Below are positions 12,011-21,189 of a DNA stretch of 32,500 nt, one piece after another (position 1 is the first letter of the stretch; each line of letters opens with the position of its first letter). Where the stretch lies: contig JAWQFJ010000643.1 in NCBI GenBank assembly GCA_034096865.1, forward strand, positions 1-32,500. The letters are read 5' to 3'. This DNA comes from Theodoxus fluviatilis (lineage: Eukaryota; Mollusca; Gastropoda; Cycloneritida; Neritidae). A program made the position numbers and the translations under genes. Below the pieces are notes generated by a model, which had not been told where the DNA came from, did not search any database, and saw only the letters and a program-made list of their open reading frames with translations.

Positions 12011-15000
12011 TGTGTGTGTGCGCGCCCGTGTGAGACTCCCTGAGGGATTCTTAACAAGTTTACCCTAACATTGAAAAGAATCGACTCAGTTTGGAAAAAT
12101 CATTTTATTCTTCAGTTTACTTTATTTTTGTATTATGAAAACACTGGGAAATAAATCTGATTAAATTTTAGATCTACATACTGTAACATCTGATAAATGT
12201 ATGCACTGTAGCAAATAGTTTCATACCCTACAACACAATGTCATGCAATGGATAGGTTGTGAGAAAGAGATTGCCATACAACTTCCTCGAGCTACACTAG
12301 TCAAAATATGTTAAAGAGCGGTACGAAAATTTGCTATAAAAGCTGAACGAGTAAGTATTGAGTAACCATATACATATGATTTGGAAAGGACATTCATTCT
12401 TCCTTATGATCCCGTTTACAGATCACGATTATCTTAACTCAGCGCTGCGCAGCTGGGCGTCAAAGTGAGTTCCCCCTGAAAATGAACTTGCAAAACGACT
12501 TTTTCCGTTTCTTAAATTCATAAAATAATCAGATGGAACAGTATTATGTAAAACTAAACATCAAACGATAGCCCAACCATTTATCTTTAAGACAACATGC
12601 GTTTTGAAGAGAAAACAAAAAGGGTGTGTCTTCTACGGCGTTAACGCGTTTTGCAGGCAAAAACGCTGGTTTTAAGGCCTTTTTCTCGGGTGACAGTGCG
12701 GTATTGTCCATATCTCAGCGTGTTTACAAGATACAGCAATGAAACTTGGCAGTCATAAAAAGAAGTCTTTTGTCTAGACGCTCACCAAAATTATGTCAAT
12801 ACCTTAAAAGTGCAAGTGTCTACAAGCATCTTAAGGCGGTACTTTAAGGTCGGCGCTGAAACAAAAGTTATGAATGGGAAAAAGTTGGGCTTCTGCATAC
12901 ACATAAACAACGTTTCAAGGTACCTACGTTAAAAAAATTTATTAACTTCGAACCACAGGCTGAGCGCATGGACAAGTTTGAAATTGGGGTAATGTTTTTT
13001 TCGTTTCATGATAGAGACTCGTTCTTTATGCTTTGTTAAAGTCAGACAACTCTTCCCCTAAACATTGTCAGATGTAAACATTGAGTTTAACTCTGTCCAT
13101 GCGCTCAGCCCGTGGTTCGAAGTTTAATTAAGACGTAGGTACCTTGAAACGTTATTTATGTGCATGCAGAAGCCCAATTTTTCCCATTCATAACTTTTGT
13201 TTCAGCGCCGACCTTAAAGTACCGCCTTAAGATGCTTGTAGACACTTGCACTTTTAAGGTATTGACATAATATTTGGTGAGCGTCTAGACAAAATACTTC
13301 TTTTTATGACTGCCAAGTTTCATTGCTGTATCTTGTAAACACGCTGAGATATGGACAATACCGCACTGTCACCCGAGAAAAAAGGCCTTAAAACCAGCGT
13401 TTTTGCCTGCAAAACGTGTTAACGCCTCCTGTCTTTCAAAGCCCGTAGAAGACACACCCTTTTTGTTTTCTCTTCAAAACGCATGTTGTCTTAAAGATAA
13501 ATGGTTGGGCTATCGTTTGACGTTTAGTTTTACATAATACTGTTGCATCTGATTCTTTTATGAATTTAAGAATCGGAAAAAGTCGTTTTGCAAGTTCATT
13601 TTCGGGGGGTACTCACTTTGACGCCCAGCTGCGCAGCGCTGAGTTAAGATAATCGTGATCTGTAAACGGGATCATAAAGAAGAATGAATGTCCTTTCCGA
13701 GCATATGTATATGGTTACTCAATATTTACTCGTTCAGCTTTTATAGCAAATTTTCGTACAGCTCCTTAACTTTTTGTGCATAGTGTAGAAGTGATCCCTC
13801 TGTCTTTGTTCTGTCCTAACAAACATCTGAGCCCATTTAAGCTTGTGTTTCAAATAATAAATGCCAGAGCATGAAGCCCTCAATAGAAGATAACTATGGA
13901 AGAGGCCATCTCTCTTCATACAAACACTCACGTAATGAGGTGGCAAACGATACAAACCTTTTTCTATCTGGTGAAACTTCTGTGAAGTAGGTTCCTTTGA
14001 GATCGTTTGATGCCTGAGTGATGTCATGCAGTGTTGTATTGTCTGATATGCCCACTGTTCTCAAGACACACCGGACGAGTTCCTGCCTTTCTCCCAAACT
14101 GTACTCATCAAGAAGGCTCTGGTCCAGCCTTCCCTTGTTCTGCACAGCTAGCAGCAGTGCCCCAAAAGCTGCTCTCTTGTTTTCCCAGAGGCTGGCCAGA
14201 TCCTCCTGTTAAAACACAAGAATAACCAACTGATTCAGGCCTTGAGTTCAGCAAGAGATTGACAAGACTAGTACAGCACATTTGAAGAGTAGCCAAAAAT
14301 TCCATGTACCCTGACAGGTGGGGTACCTTCTGGTGTGTCTTTCTACTGAACCAGTGAATACACAAACACTTTTCATCTTTCAAGGATCACAGTGACTACA
14401 AAAACTCTTGACCTTATTACTGCAACAGAACTTTGATTACCTGAGAGAGTCATGAGTGAAAAAATATATAGCATCACTATTACTGATCCACTTAAAACTG
14501 ACTTGAAAATGTTAATAAAAAACTGCAACATTTTAAGGTTGATTTATGATGACAGATACATCTCTCAGTGACCCTTTTTAGTAAGAAGGCAAAGAATATA
14601 TGTTACCCTTACCCTGGCATCTTAATAGGGACGGTTTGGTCTGATAGCGCTACTACAAAAAAAGAGCTACATAACAAGGACGAGACACCTACCTTTATAT
14701 TATGTAAGACGCCCTCCCATACCCAACATATAGTAAAAACTATACCAAAATTACTGACCATTGAAGAATGAACAAATCCATGTCACTGTTTAAAGAAATT
14801 GTTAATGCTGAAGTTTTTGGTAATTTTTGGAAAGCACCTATCACGACCTTCTCCCCCTCATAACTTGCAGCACATGCTGTGACTGGGAGGCTTGGCCTAG
14901 TCACAGCTACGCAACATATGCGGCACCTACCAGGGTAAGAGTTAAGCCAGACAGCCTACCAGACTTGATATCCCACAAGATTCCCTAGAGCACTGAATGA

Positions 15001-15128
15001 ATAGATTTCATCCCTGACCACATTCACATCTCATCTAAGAACTTTCCTGTAACTATATACATATACACACATATACACACACATATAATTCAAAATGCAG
15101 TGTCTCCTAAATAGAACGAACACACACA

Positions 15129-15225
<97 letters not shown>

Positions 15226-15229
15226 GCAC

Positions 15230-15265
<36 letters not shown>

Positions 15266-18200
15266 AAACACACTCAAACACACGCACACACACACAGACA
15301 CACACACTCTCACACTCACATACACACACACACACACACATTAACAAAAGTTTGTCTATTGAAAACCATTTTTGCATCCCTCAAAAATTAGGAAAGCTGT
15401 ATCTCCAGTTTTCTTTCTAAAACTCACTGGTGTAAATTCTAGTGGAAAAGAATAACCAACTCTGTGCCAAGATCAGTACTTGACCACTGAAACTGGAACA
15501 ATGAGTCAGAGAAGGGAAACATTACAGAAAACAGCTGGAGCTTAGATGTCAGTTACCTTTGGAGGGGAATGGCAGCAATGGAGAGAAACAGGTGGCAAGG
15601 GAAAATATATACATTATACAGCACTGGTAGCTTCCCTATTCTTTGGGATATGCACTGTCAAGTTTTCCTCATAGGAATGTGTGCAGGCATAGTTGGACAT
15701 CTACCCAATGACACTAGCTAACGGGACCGCCAGCTTGCCAAATTGCGAGAGAGGTAGTGATTCGCGGGAACATCACTTACGGTGAGCCACTATTTTACAA
15801 TAGCTGCGCTGTTTGCTTTACGATGAAAGCTTGCTAACTTATTATATTAATTTGTCAGTCTGAAGAATACTTCTTGATGACAAGTACAGCTTGCCTTGGG
15901 CAAAGGCTGTTGTTATTTGTTGACTCCAGCCAAAAACCAAGGCTACAGCAAAATGTTGTTATGTTGTACTGTTATGTGGGAATTATCTTCAGCCGTGGTA
16001 AGCTCCTAACATAACAACTGGCATTCTCTGGAGACAGAGATCAAATCCCCTGAAGACGGAGTGTGGCTGCCTATATGGCGGGGTGTTCAAAAACAGTCAC
16101 ACACGCAATCATCTCACCCACTTGGGTGATCCTGGGAGTGTTTAGCCCAGGTATGCAACAACAACAACAACAACAAGAACAAGTACAGCACCTAAACTTT
16201 TGCAATAAAACTAACGGCAATACTGAAAAATCACACGCACATTCATGCACTGGTCTGGCAAATGTAAACAAATTGATCGACTATGAATTCTTGCTTCATT
16301 ATGCTCAAAGTGTCTTTGATTACGAAAGTAATACACTACTTTCTTTCAATCTTTGAAATAATTAAATGCAGATACACATGAAAGACACTACTATGTGAAA
16401 ACATGATTATTACTAGTCCACTGTAGCTTTCATTCTACCGGAAGTGATATTCCCACGAATGTAAAAACTTCACGAGAGGTCAAATGAAAAATCGCGTCAA
16501 AACTGCAGAAGCTGGTGGTCTCGTTAGATAGTGTCTTTGATCTACCCAACATATGCCTGTTGCAGGCTCTGGGAGGAGTGTTAAATAGACTAAACTTAAA
16601 TACTGGTACTCATTTGTGACTAAGAACCACAAAGCAGACCGGATATCAGTTTTGGAATTTTTAAAGTCACTGGTATCATTCTAAAGCTGAGACTTTACCT
16701 TTCCCAATGGTACTAAACTTTATTATTGACTTATTGAAACTTAATTCTTTTTTTTTCTCCAGGAAGTTGGGCTGATAAAATTCATTTTTTACATTCTCAA
16801 TTGCTGATTTGCATACTACATCAGCAACTTATAGATTCTAGAGGGGTATGTAATAAAGACAACAACAACAACAAAACAACATAAAATGCACCTACTTCAC
16901 CCAAACTACTGTATCTCTGAAAAGAACAGTGCAACTTCTGACCCGTTTCATGGTGCTCAGTCACATTTAGCAATATTCAGAGGTTAAAATCAGCTCAACT
17001 TACCCTTAAAAATCTCAGAGGTCTGCGGAAGAAATCCTGTGGATCCTTCACCTGATAATACAGTGAGATGAAGAGCTGGACGCAAAATGGGAATCCATGA
17101 GGAGTGCGTGTCTCAGACAGGATTTTTAGCATTTCACCTCTGAGACAATGGTCTGGCGGAAGGTTTCCTTTTGCCACAGCAACCTCAGCATGTTTCTGCA
17201 ACAGCTTTCTCTTGTCAGATGGGCTCAGCTCTAACAAATCAACTCTGTTTGTTTCTTTGAAAATGGGATATTTCCTTACAGTATTTTGAAACTGTTTGTA
17301 GATGTCTGTCCTGGAGGTGAAGATGAACTTGTTTTCCATCTGTTGGCTCTCTATGGTTGTGAAGTGCTTACCCCATTCAAATACAATGTTTCTGTCTGAG
17401 AATTCCTTTCCAAAAATGTCATCCATGAGAAGAATCTGATTTTCCTTTGTGAGGAGGTTGGTCAGTTCTTGGGTGCTTTTCACAGTAATGGCCACCATAT
17501 TCTTCTTCCTGTAAGTCCGCATCAGTCCATGCGCCAGGGAGGTTTTCCCAGATCCAGGAGGCCCTGTGATGAGCAGGAACTTGTTTTGTCTCAGAATTGT
17601 CCTGGCTTCCCTGAACCATTCCAGTTTCACAAAAGTGTCTTCTTCAGCATTCACTTCAAACTTCCTTGCAGCTGAAAGCAAATACAACCATCAGAGACAT
17701 TAAAATTATCTTCCAAGTTTCAGCAACAAGGGCAACACCACTATCATCACCATCAATGAAAGAAGCACAAACAAAATGCACTCATTGCTGACTATGGTTC
17801 ATACTAGAAGTTTCAGGCATCTTGCTTTCCTCCCCACAACAGCAGTAACAAAACTATACTAAATGAATTTCCATAATGGCACAAATACTTTTACATGAAA
17901 ATAGTGCATGACTTCAACAAAATACATACTTTCAAGAACCCAAAAATTGGCACGGCACACACTCTAAGAACAGCTATTTGGTCCTTTTTTACTTCCTCTA
18001 CAGAAAAGCCAACTGTTTTTCATATGTGCAGTCATTATCTCAAATTCACCTCCTCATGCCTCTCTAGCCAGACATCGATCAACCAATGTGTTCTAAGCTT
18101 TGCATTTTTTTCTGCATGATTTTATTGCATAAAACACTGCTTGTGCATACATGAATGGCCAACCCATTTTCTGTCTGTGTACATAAGCAAGCAGTTAAAC

Positions 18201-19629
18201 TATGGACTCTCATACTAAATTTGATACTGGTACTTACTTAGATCCAGAATTAATGTACTGTCTTGGCAAGAACACCAAATTCATCCTATGATTCCTAATA
18301 GGAAAACAGGCCTTTTACTACAAAGGCCATCACAAAGGACATTAAACATTTGCTAAGACTAAGAGAACAAATCTTAATGTACTTTGGCCTTGCTTGCATA
18401 TAAATACTGACTGGTAAGAGCTGACAGTACAAAAGTGTCCATTTGACATGTGGCAGCTGGTGCAAAATACCCATCTCCTCAACTGGCACCTGATCTCCAG
18501 GTCTGAGGCGGGATTCTCAGAAGCAATCCTAACGTATCATATGAAATCCTGGGCCCCGGCCAGAGATGCATTTCCTTACGGAACATATTTTTAACATGTC
18601 CAGATATGAGCACTCATGGTGAACACATGTGGACAGGTTCAGTTAGGAGAAAAGCTTTGGGCATTGCAAGTGCTTGCTGTGAGTGTTCATCTTAGAATAT
18701 TTCTTTATACCTTTTGAAAATGAAACACATCTCTGGTCCTGTGAAAGGATCACATATGATGCATTAGGATAGCCTCTGAGAAACCTAGCTTTTTTCTGAG
18801 GTTTATCACTGGACCCCTCCCCCAAGCTATCCATCCACCATTGGAGTGGCTCAGTAGGTATGACTGAACAAGAGGCTGCCCTCTCCTGCAGGAGTAAGCT
18901 TATGATTCCTGGGCTTAGTAATTTCCCTACAAAATAAACTTTCAACACCATCCCATTCACTCAACTGTTCCATTGCCATGCAGGTCAGCTTCTTTAGCAT
19001 CCATCTGCTCATCATGCTACTGAAAGTGTAGTTTCCAATCTGTTTATTTGATCCAGAAAAAAAACTCTATGCTTATATTCATATTCTGGACAAGGGTATC
19101 TCTGGTTGCACTATCGGATTTACCAGCAATGGGCACCCCCTAATAATACTGTCTGGTTGTTACAAAACCAACCCACACACTGCACAACCCACACACTGCA
19201 CAACCCACACACTGCACAACCCACACACTGCACAACCCACACACTGCACAACCCACACACTGCACAACCCACACACTGCACAACCCACACACTGCACAAC
19301 CCACACACTGCACAACCCACACACTGCACAACCCACACACTGCACAACCCACACACTGCACAACCCACACACTGCACAACCCACACACTGCACAACCCAC
19401 ACACTGCACAACCCACACACTGCACAACCCACACACTACAACACCCAAACACTGCAAGTCAAAAAAAGGAAATGAGCGATCATCAGCGTCTCACCTATCA
19501 AGGTCTGCCTGTCATCATGAGTAGGAGGGGAATCCGTGCTGAGGAGACTCATGCTGCTGATCCTGGCCAGGAGTTTGGTGACCTCCACATCTTGACCCCT
19601 GCCTGCCTGTCCCATGACACACATTGTGC
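9042..19629 (-). CDS. nSTAND3 P-loop NTPase / ankyrin-repeat protein (NLR-like), four visible exons
   Basis: Reconstructed by joining minus-strand exons 19629-19495, 17671-17004, 14205-13958 and 10680-9042. Junction phases match (1/1, 0/0, 2/2) and no stop interrupts. From the ATG at 19624 the product is 894 residues. Residues 1-45 are an unassigned N-terminus. Residues ~55-350 resemble the novel STAND NTPase 3 family: Walker A GPPGSGKT at 80-87, Walker B ILLMDDIFG at 123-131, sensor-like FIFTSR at 159-164, and a GFP motif at 236-238. A helical region follows, containing SHPSIYEAV at 354-362. Ankyrin repeats occupy ~581-865, and the tail is acidic and polar. STAND ATPases act as nucleotide-switched intracellular sensors; ankyrin arrays usually provide the binding surface. 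Which ligand or pathway is involved is not visible. No signal peptide or membrane segment is seen in the visible exons. Upstream exons (for example a Death, CARD or HEPN-like effector domain) may exist beyond 19629, because that exon opens with a good acceptor. All catalytic motifs look intact, so I read it as a functional gene. Confidence 0.82.
10799..11680. mobile_element. Foldback element 1, 882 bp, with 7-bp target duplication
   Basis: The left arm (10799-11142) and right arm (11344-11680) are inverted copies around a spacer of about 200 bp. The ends read CAAAGATTATAGGTTACACA on the left, with the exact reverse complement on the right. CATCAGC flanks both sides (10792-10798 and 11681-11687), a 7-bp target duplication, which proves transposition. 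The arms differ by short insertions, for example around 10840-10865 against 11600-11650. There is no transposase. An identical 66-70-residue open frame appears on opposite strands of the two arms simply because they are inverted copies. Target length suggests a hAT- or P-like source, but this is not established. Confidence 0.88.
11966..12022. repeat. (GT)n microsatellite
   Basis: About 57 bp of GT with one GAGT interruption, followed by GCGCGCCCGTG. Confidence 0.95.
12295..13785. mobile_element. Foldback element 2, 1491 bp, arms of about 690 bp, TA target duplication
   Basis: The left arm (about 12295-12974) and right arm (about 13094-13785) are near-identical inverted copies separated by about 119 bp. 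Examples: GCTATAAAAGCTGAACGAGT near 12333 and its reverse complement near 13728; GCTGCGCAGCTGGGCGTCAA near 12444 and its complement near 13620. The ends are CACTA and TAGTG, with TA on both sides (12293-12294, 13786-13787), as expected for a Tc1/mariner-type TA insertion. The right arm carries an extra short segment near 13430 that is absent from the left. No transposase frame is present, so this is a non-autonomous long-hairpin element. Confidence 0.88.
13958..14205 (-). CDS. Exon 3: STAND helical / winged-helix-like region
   Basis: 248 bp. Acceptor TTTTAACAG precedes 14205, entering in phase 0 as required. It encodes EDLASLWENKRAAFGALLLA… through GTYFTEVSPDRK (residues 267-348). I place the donor at 13957 (AAG|GTTTGT, phase 2) because it joins the next exon in frame and gives KRELVLSHPSIYEAV, the usual continuation in this family. 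A stronger-looking donor (GTGAGT at 13931) lies 26 bp downstream but is out of phase with the next exon. Confidence 0.78.
14206..17003 (-). other. Intron 2 of the STAND-ankyrin gene, 2798 bp
   Basis: Starts GTAAGT at 17003 and ends TTTTAACAG at 14206. It contains a CA microsatellite (15120-15342) and short CAA runs (about 16154-16176 and 16859-16879). No further exon or element is recognised. The 97-codon plus-strand frame at 16063-16356 is built around the CAA run and is not a gene. Confidence 0.75.
15120..15342. repeat. (CA)n microsatellite
   Basis: About 220 bp of CA with CACG, CTCA and CAGA interruptions. The Thr-His and Cys-Val open frames here are artefacts. Confidence 0.95.
17004..17671 (-). 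CDS. Exon 2: nSTAND3 NTPase core
   Basis: 668 bp. Acceptor TATTTGCTTTCAG precedes 17671; donor AGG|GTAAGT begins at 17003. It encodes residues 44-266 of the model. In order: an FVKLEWFREA segment typical of the start of these NTPases, Walker A GPPGSGKTSLAHGL, Walker B with the double aspartate ILLMDD, FIFTSR (sensor 1 region), LELSPSDKRKLL, and TPHGFPFCVQLF, a GxP-type motif of STAND lids. Key P-loop lysine (86), threonine (87) and acidic Walker B residues are all present. Confidence 0.88.
17672..19494 (-). other. Intron 1 of the visible model, 1823 bp
   Basis: Starts GTGAGA at 19494 and ends GCTTTCAG at 17672; phase 1 on both sides. It contains the 16-bp minisatellite close to its 5' end. 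No other exon or transposon was recognised in 17700-19160. Confidence 0.7.
19169..19455. repeat. 16-bp minisatellite, about 17 copies
   Basis: The unit AACCCACACACTGCAC repeats almost perfectly, degenerating only at the right end (CACACTACAACACCCAAACA). The very low divergence suggests recent expansion. The 183-codon plus-strand frame across it (19106-19657) and the Cys-Gly-Val minus-strand frames are artefacts. It lies about 40 bp inside the intron from the exon 1 donor. Confidence 0.95.
19495..19629 (-). CDS. Exon 1 of visible model: N-terminal segment
   Basis: 135 bp bounded by an acceptor (TTTACCTGTGCAG before 19629) and a strong donor (GATAG then GTGAGA at 19494). The reading frame enters in phase 1 and leaves in phase 1, matching the next exon: ATA G joined to CT GCA gives Ile-Ala. 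An ATG at 19624 with A at -3 could be the initiator, after a spliced 5' untranslated exon. Alternatively the exon is internal and the protein extends further upstream. The peptide (…VEVTKLLARISSMSLL…DDRQTLI) has no domain I recognise. Confidence 0.7.
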
Positions 19630-20154
19630 CTGCACAGGTAAAGACAAGGATGCTTGATTCTGTGTTGCAAGTTTGTTGCCAACTTCTGGATGACCAAACA
19701 GTTTTACTCCCTGGTCACTGTGCCACTCTTCACTGTCATTCTGGCACCATCTTGACTCTCAGGGAGGCACCCAAAATCATTCAGTCTGATAGGAAAATGG
19801 TTAGGACATTTCAATGCTGTCACCTCCTCAGTTGCTCTGGGAACATTCCACATCACTGCAAACTTTCACTCCTTCTCAATACACTGTCAGTGATTTATCA
19901 CATCCTTCCTCTACTCCTGGGTAGGGAGAAGTGATCTTCATTAAAGTATGTTGATCCATTTCACCATTTTACAGAACTTGTCTCCATTCCCATTCCATTC
20001 CTAGCAGCCAGGATAGCAGTGAGCTCTTCCTCGAGTTGTCCTTCAATAACTCAATATTCTAAACTTAGCAGTCATCTGAGGAATAACGGGCATCTCTGTC
20101 AAACACAGCAAACATGATCACTAGATTTGGAACAATGAGTTTAAGGGGGAAAAT
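19630..20154. other. Noncoding flank between exon 1 and the satellite
   Basis: On the minus strand this is the sequence just upstream of exon 1. I looked for another exon and found none with convincing splice sites and coding character. It is either intron or 5' flank. Confidence 0.5.
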
Positions 20155-20229
20155 ACAAGGGACAGTGTGGGAAAGGCAACAAGGGGCAGTGTGGAAATGG
20201 CAACAAGGGGCTGTGTGGGAATGGCAACA

Positions 20230-21189
20230 AGGGGCTGTGTGGGAATGGCAACATGGGGCAGTGTGTGAATGGCAACAAGGGGTTGTGTGGCAATGGCAAC
20301 AAGGGACAGTGTGTGAATGGCAACAAGGGGCTGTGTGGAAATGGCAACAAGGGGCTGTGTGGGAATGGCAACATGGGGCAGTGTGGGAATGGCAACAAGG
20401 GGCTGTGTGAGAATGGCAACAAAAGGCAGTGTGGGAATGGCAACAACGAGCTGTGTGGGAATGGCAACATGGGGCTGTGTGGGAATGGCAACAAGGGGCA
20501 GTGTGGGAATGGCAACAAGAGGCTGTGTGGGAATGGCAACAAGGGGCTGTGTGGGAATGGCAACAAGGGGCTGTGTGGGAATGGCAACAAGGGGCTGTGT
20601 GGAAATGGCAACAAGAGGCTGTGTGGGAATGGCAACAATGGGCTGTGTGGGAATGGCAACAAGGGGCTGTGTGGGAATGGCAATATGGGGCTGTGTGGGA
20701 ATGGCAACAAGGGGCTGTGTGGGAATGGCAACATGGGGCAGTGTGTGAATGGCAACAAGGGGTTGTGTGGCAATGGCAACAAGGGACAGTGTGTGAATGG
20801 CAACAAGGGGCTGTGTGGAAATGGCAACAAGGGGCTGTGTGGGAATGGCAACATGGGGCAGTGTGGGAATGGCAACAAGGGGCTGTGTGAGAATTGGAAC
20901 AAAAGGCAGTGTGGGAATGGCAACAACGGGCTGTGTGGGAATGGCAACATGGGGCTGTGTGGGAATGGCAACAAGGGGCAGTGTGGGAATGGCAACAAGT
21001 GGCTGTGTGGGAATGGCAACAAGGGGCTGTGTGGGAATGGCAACAAGGGGCTGTGTGGGAATGGCAACAAGGGGCTGTGTGGAAATGGCAACAAGAGGCT
21101 GTGTGGGAATGGCAACAATGGGCTGTGTGGGAATGGCAACAAGGGGCTGTGTGGGAATGGCAACATGGGGCTGTGTGGGAATGGCAACA
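20230..21189. repeat. 480-bp (20-unit) higher-order repeat, two tandem copies
   Basis: The distinctive series GGTTGTGTGGCAATGG followed by GGGACAGTGTGTGAATGG occurs at 20281 and 20761. The AAAAGGCAG unit preceded by GTGTGAGAAT occurs at 20406 and 20886. Both have an exact offset of 480 bp = 20 units. The copies differ by isolated substitutions, for example CAACGAGCTG against CAACGGGCTG and AATATGGGG against AACATGGGG. Confidence 0.88.

Larger units (their letters stand above)
10681..13957 (-). other. Intron 3 of the STAND-ankyrin gene, 3277 bp
   Basis: Bounded by GTTTGT at 13957 and ...CAG at 10681. It contains two large foldback transposons (10799-11680 and 12295-13785) and a GT microsatellite at 11966-12022. 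The rest is unremarkable AT-rich DNA with no additional exon that I can support. Confidence 0.75.

Noticed and set aside
13931..13932. GTGAGT as the main donor of exon 3
   Set aside because: It has better consensus than 13957, but it leaves phase 1 while the ankyrin exon needs phase 2. The 13957 donor restores the frame and the family-typical KRELVLSHPSIYEAV. It is kept only as a possible alternative site.
18845..18900. GTGGCTCAGTAGG resembling a tRNA/SINE A box
   Set aside because: No B box (GGTTCGAATCC-like) follows at the expected distance and no cloverleaf can be formed.
19169..20180. Common origin of the 16-bp and 24-bp repeats (both contain GCAGTGTGTG on one strand)
   Set aside because: The shared word is short and low-complexity, the repeats are in opposite orientation and the intervening 700 bp shows no intermediate units.
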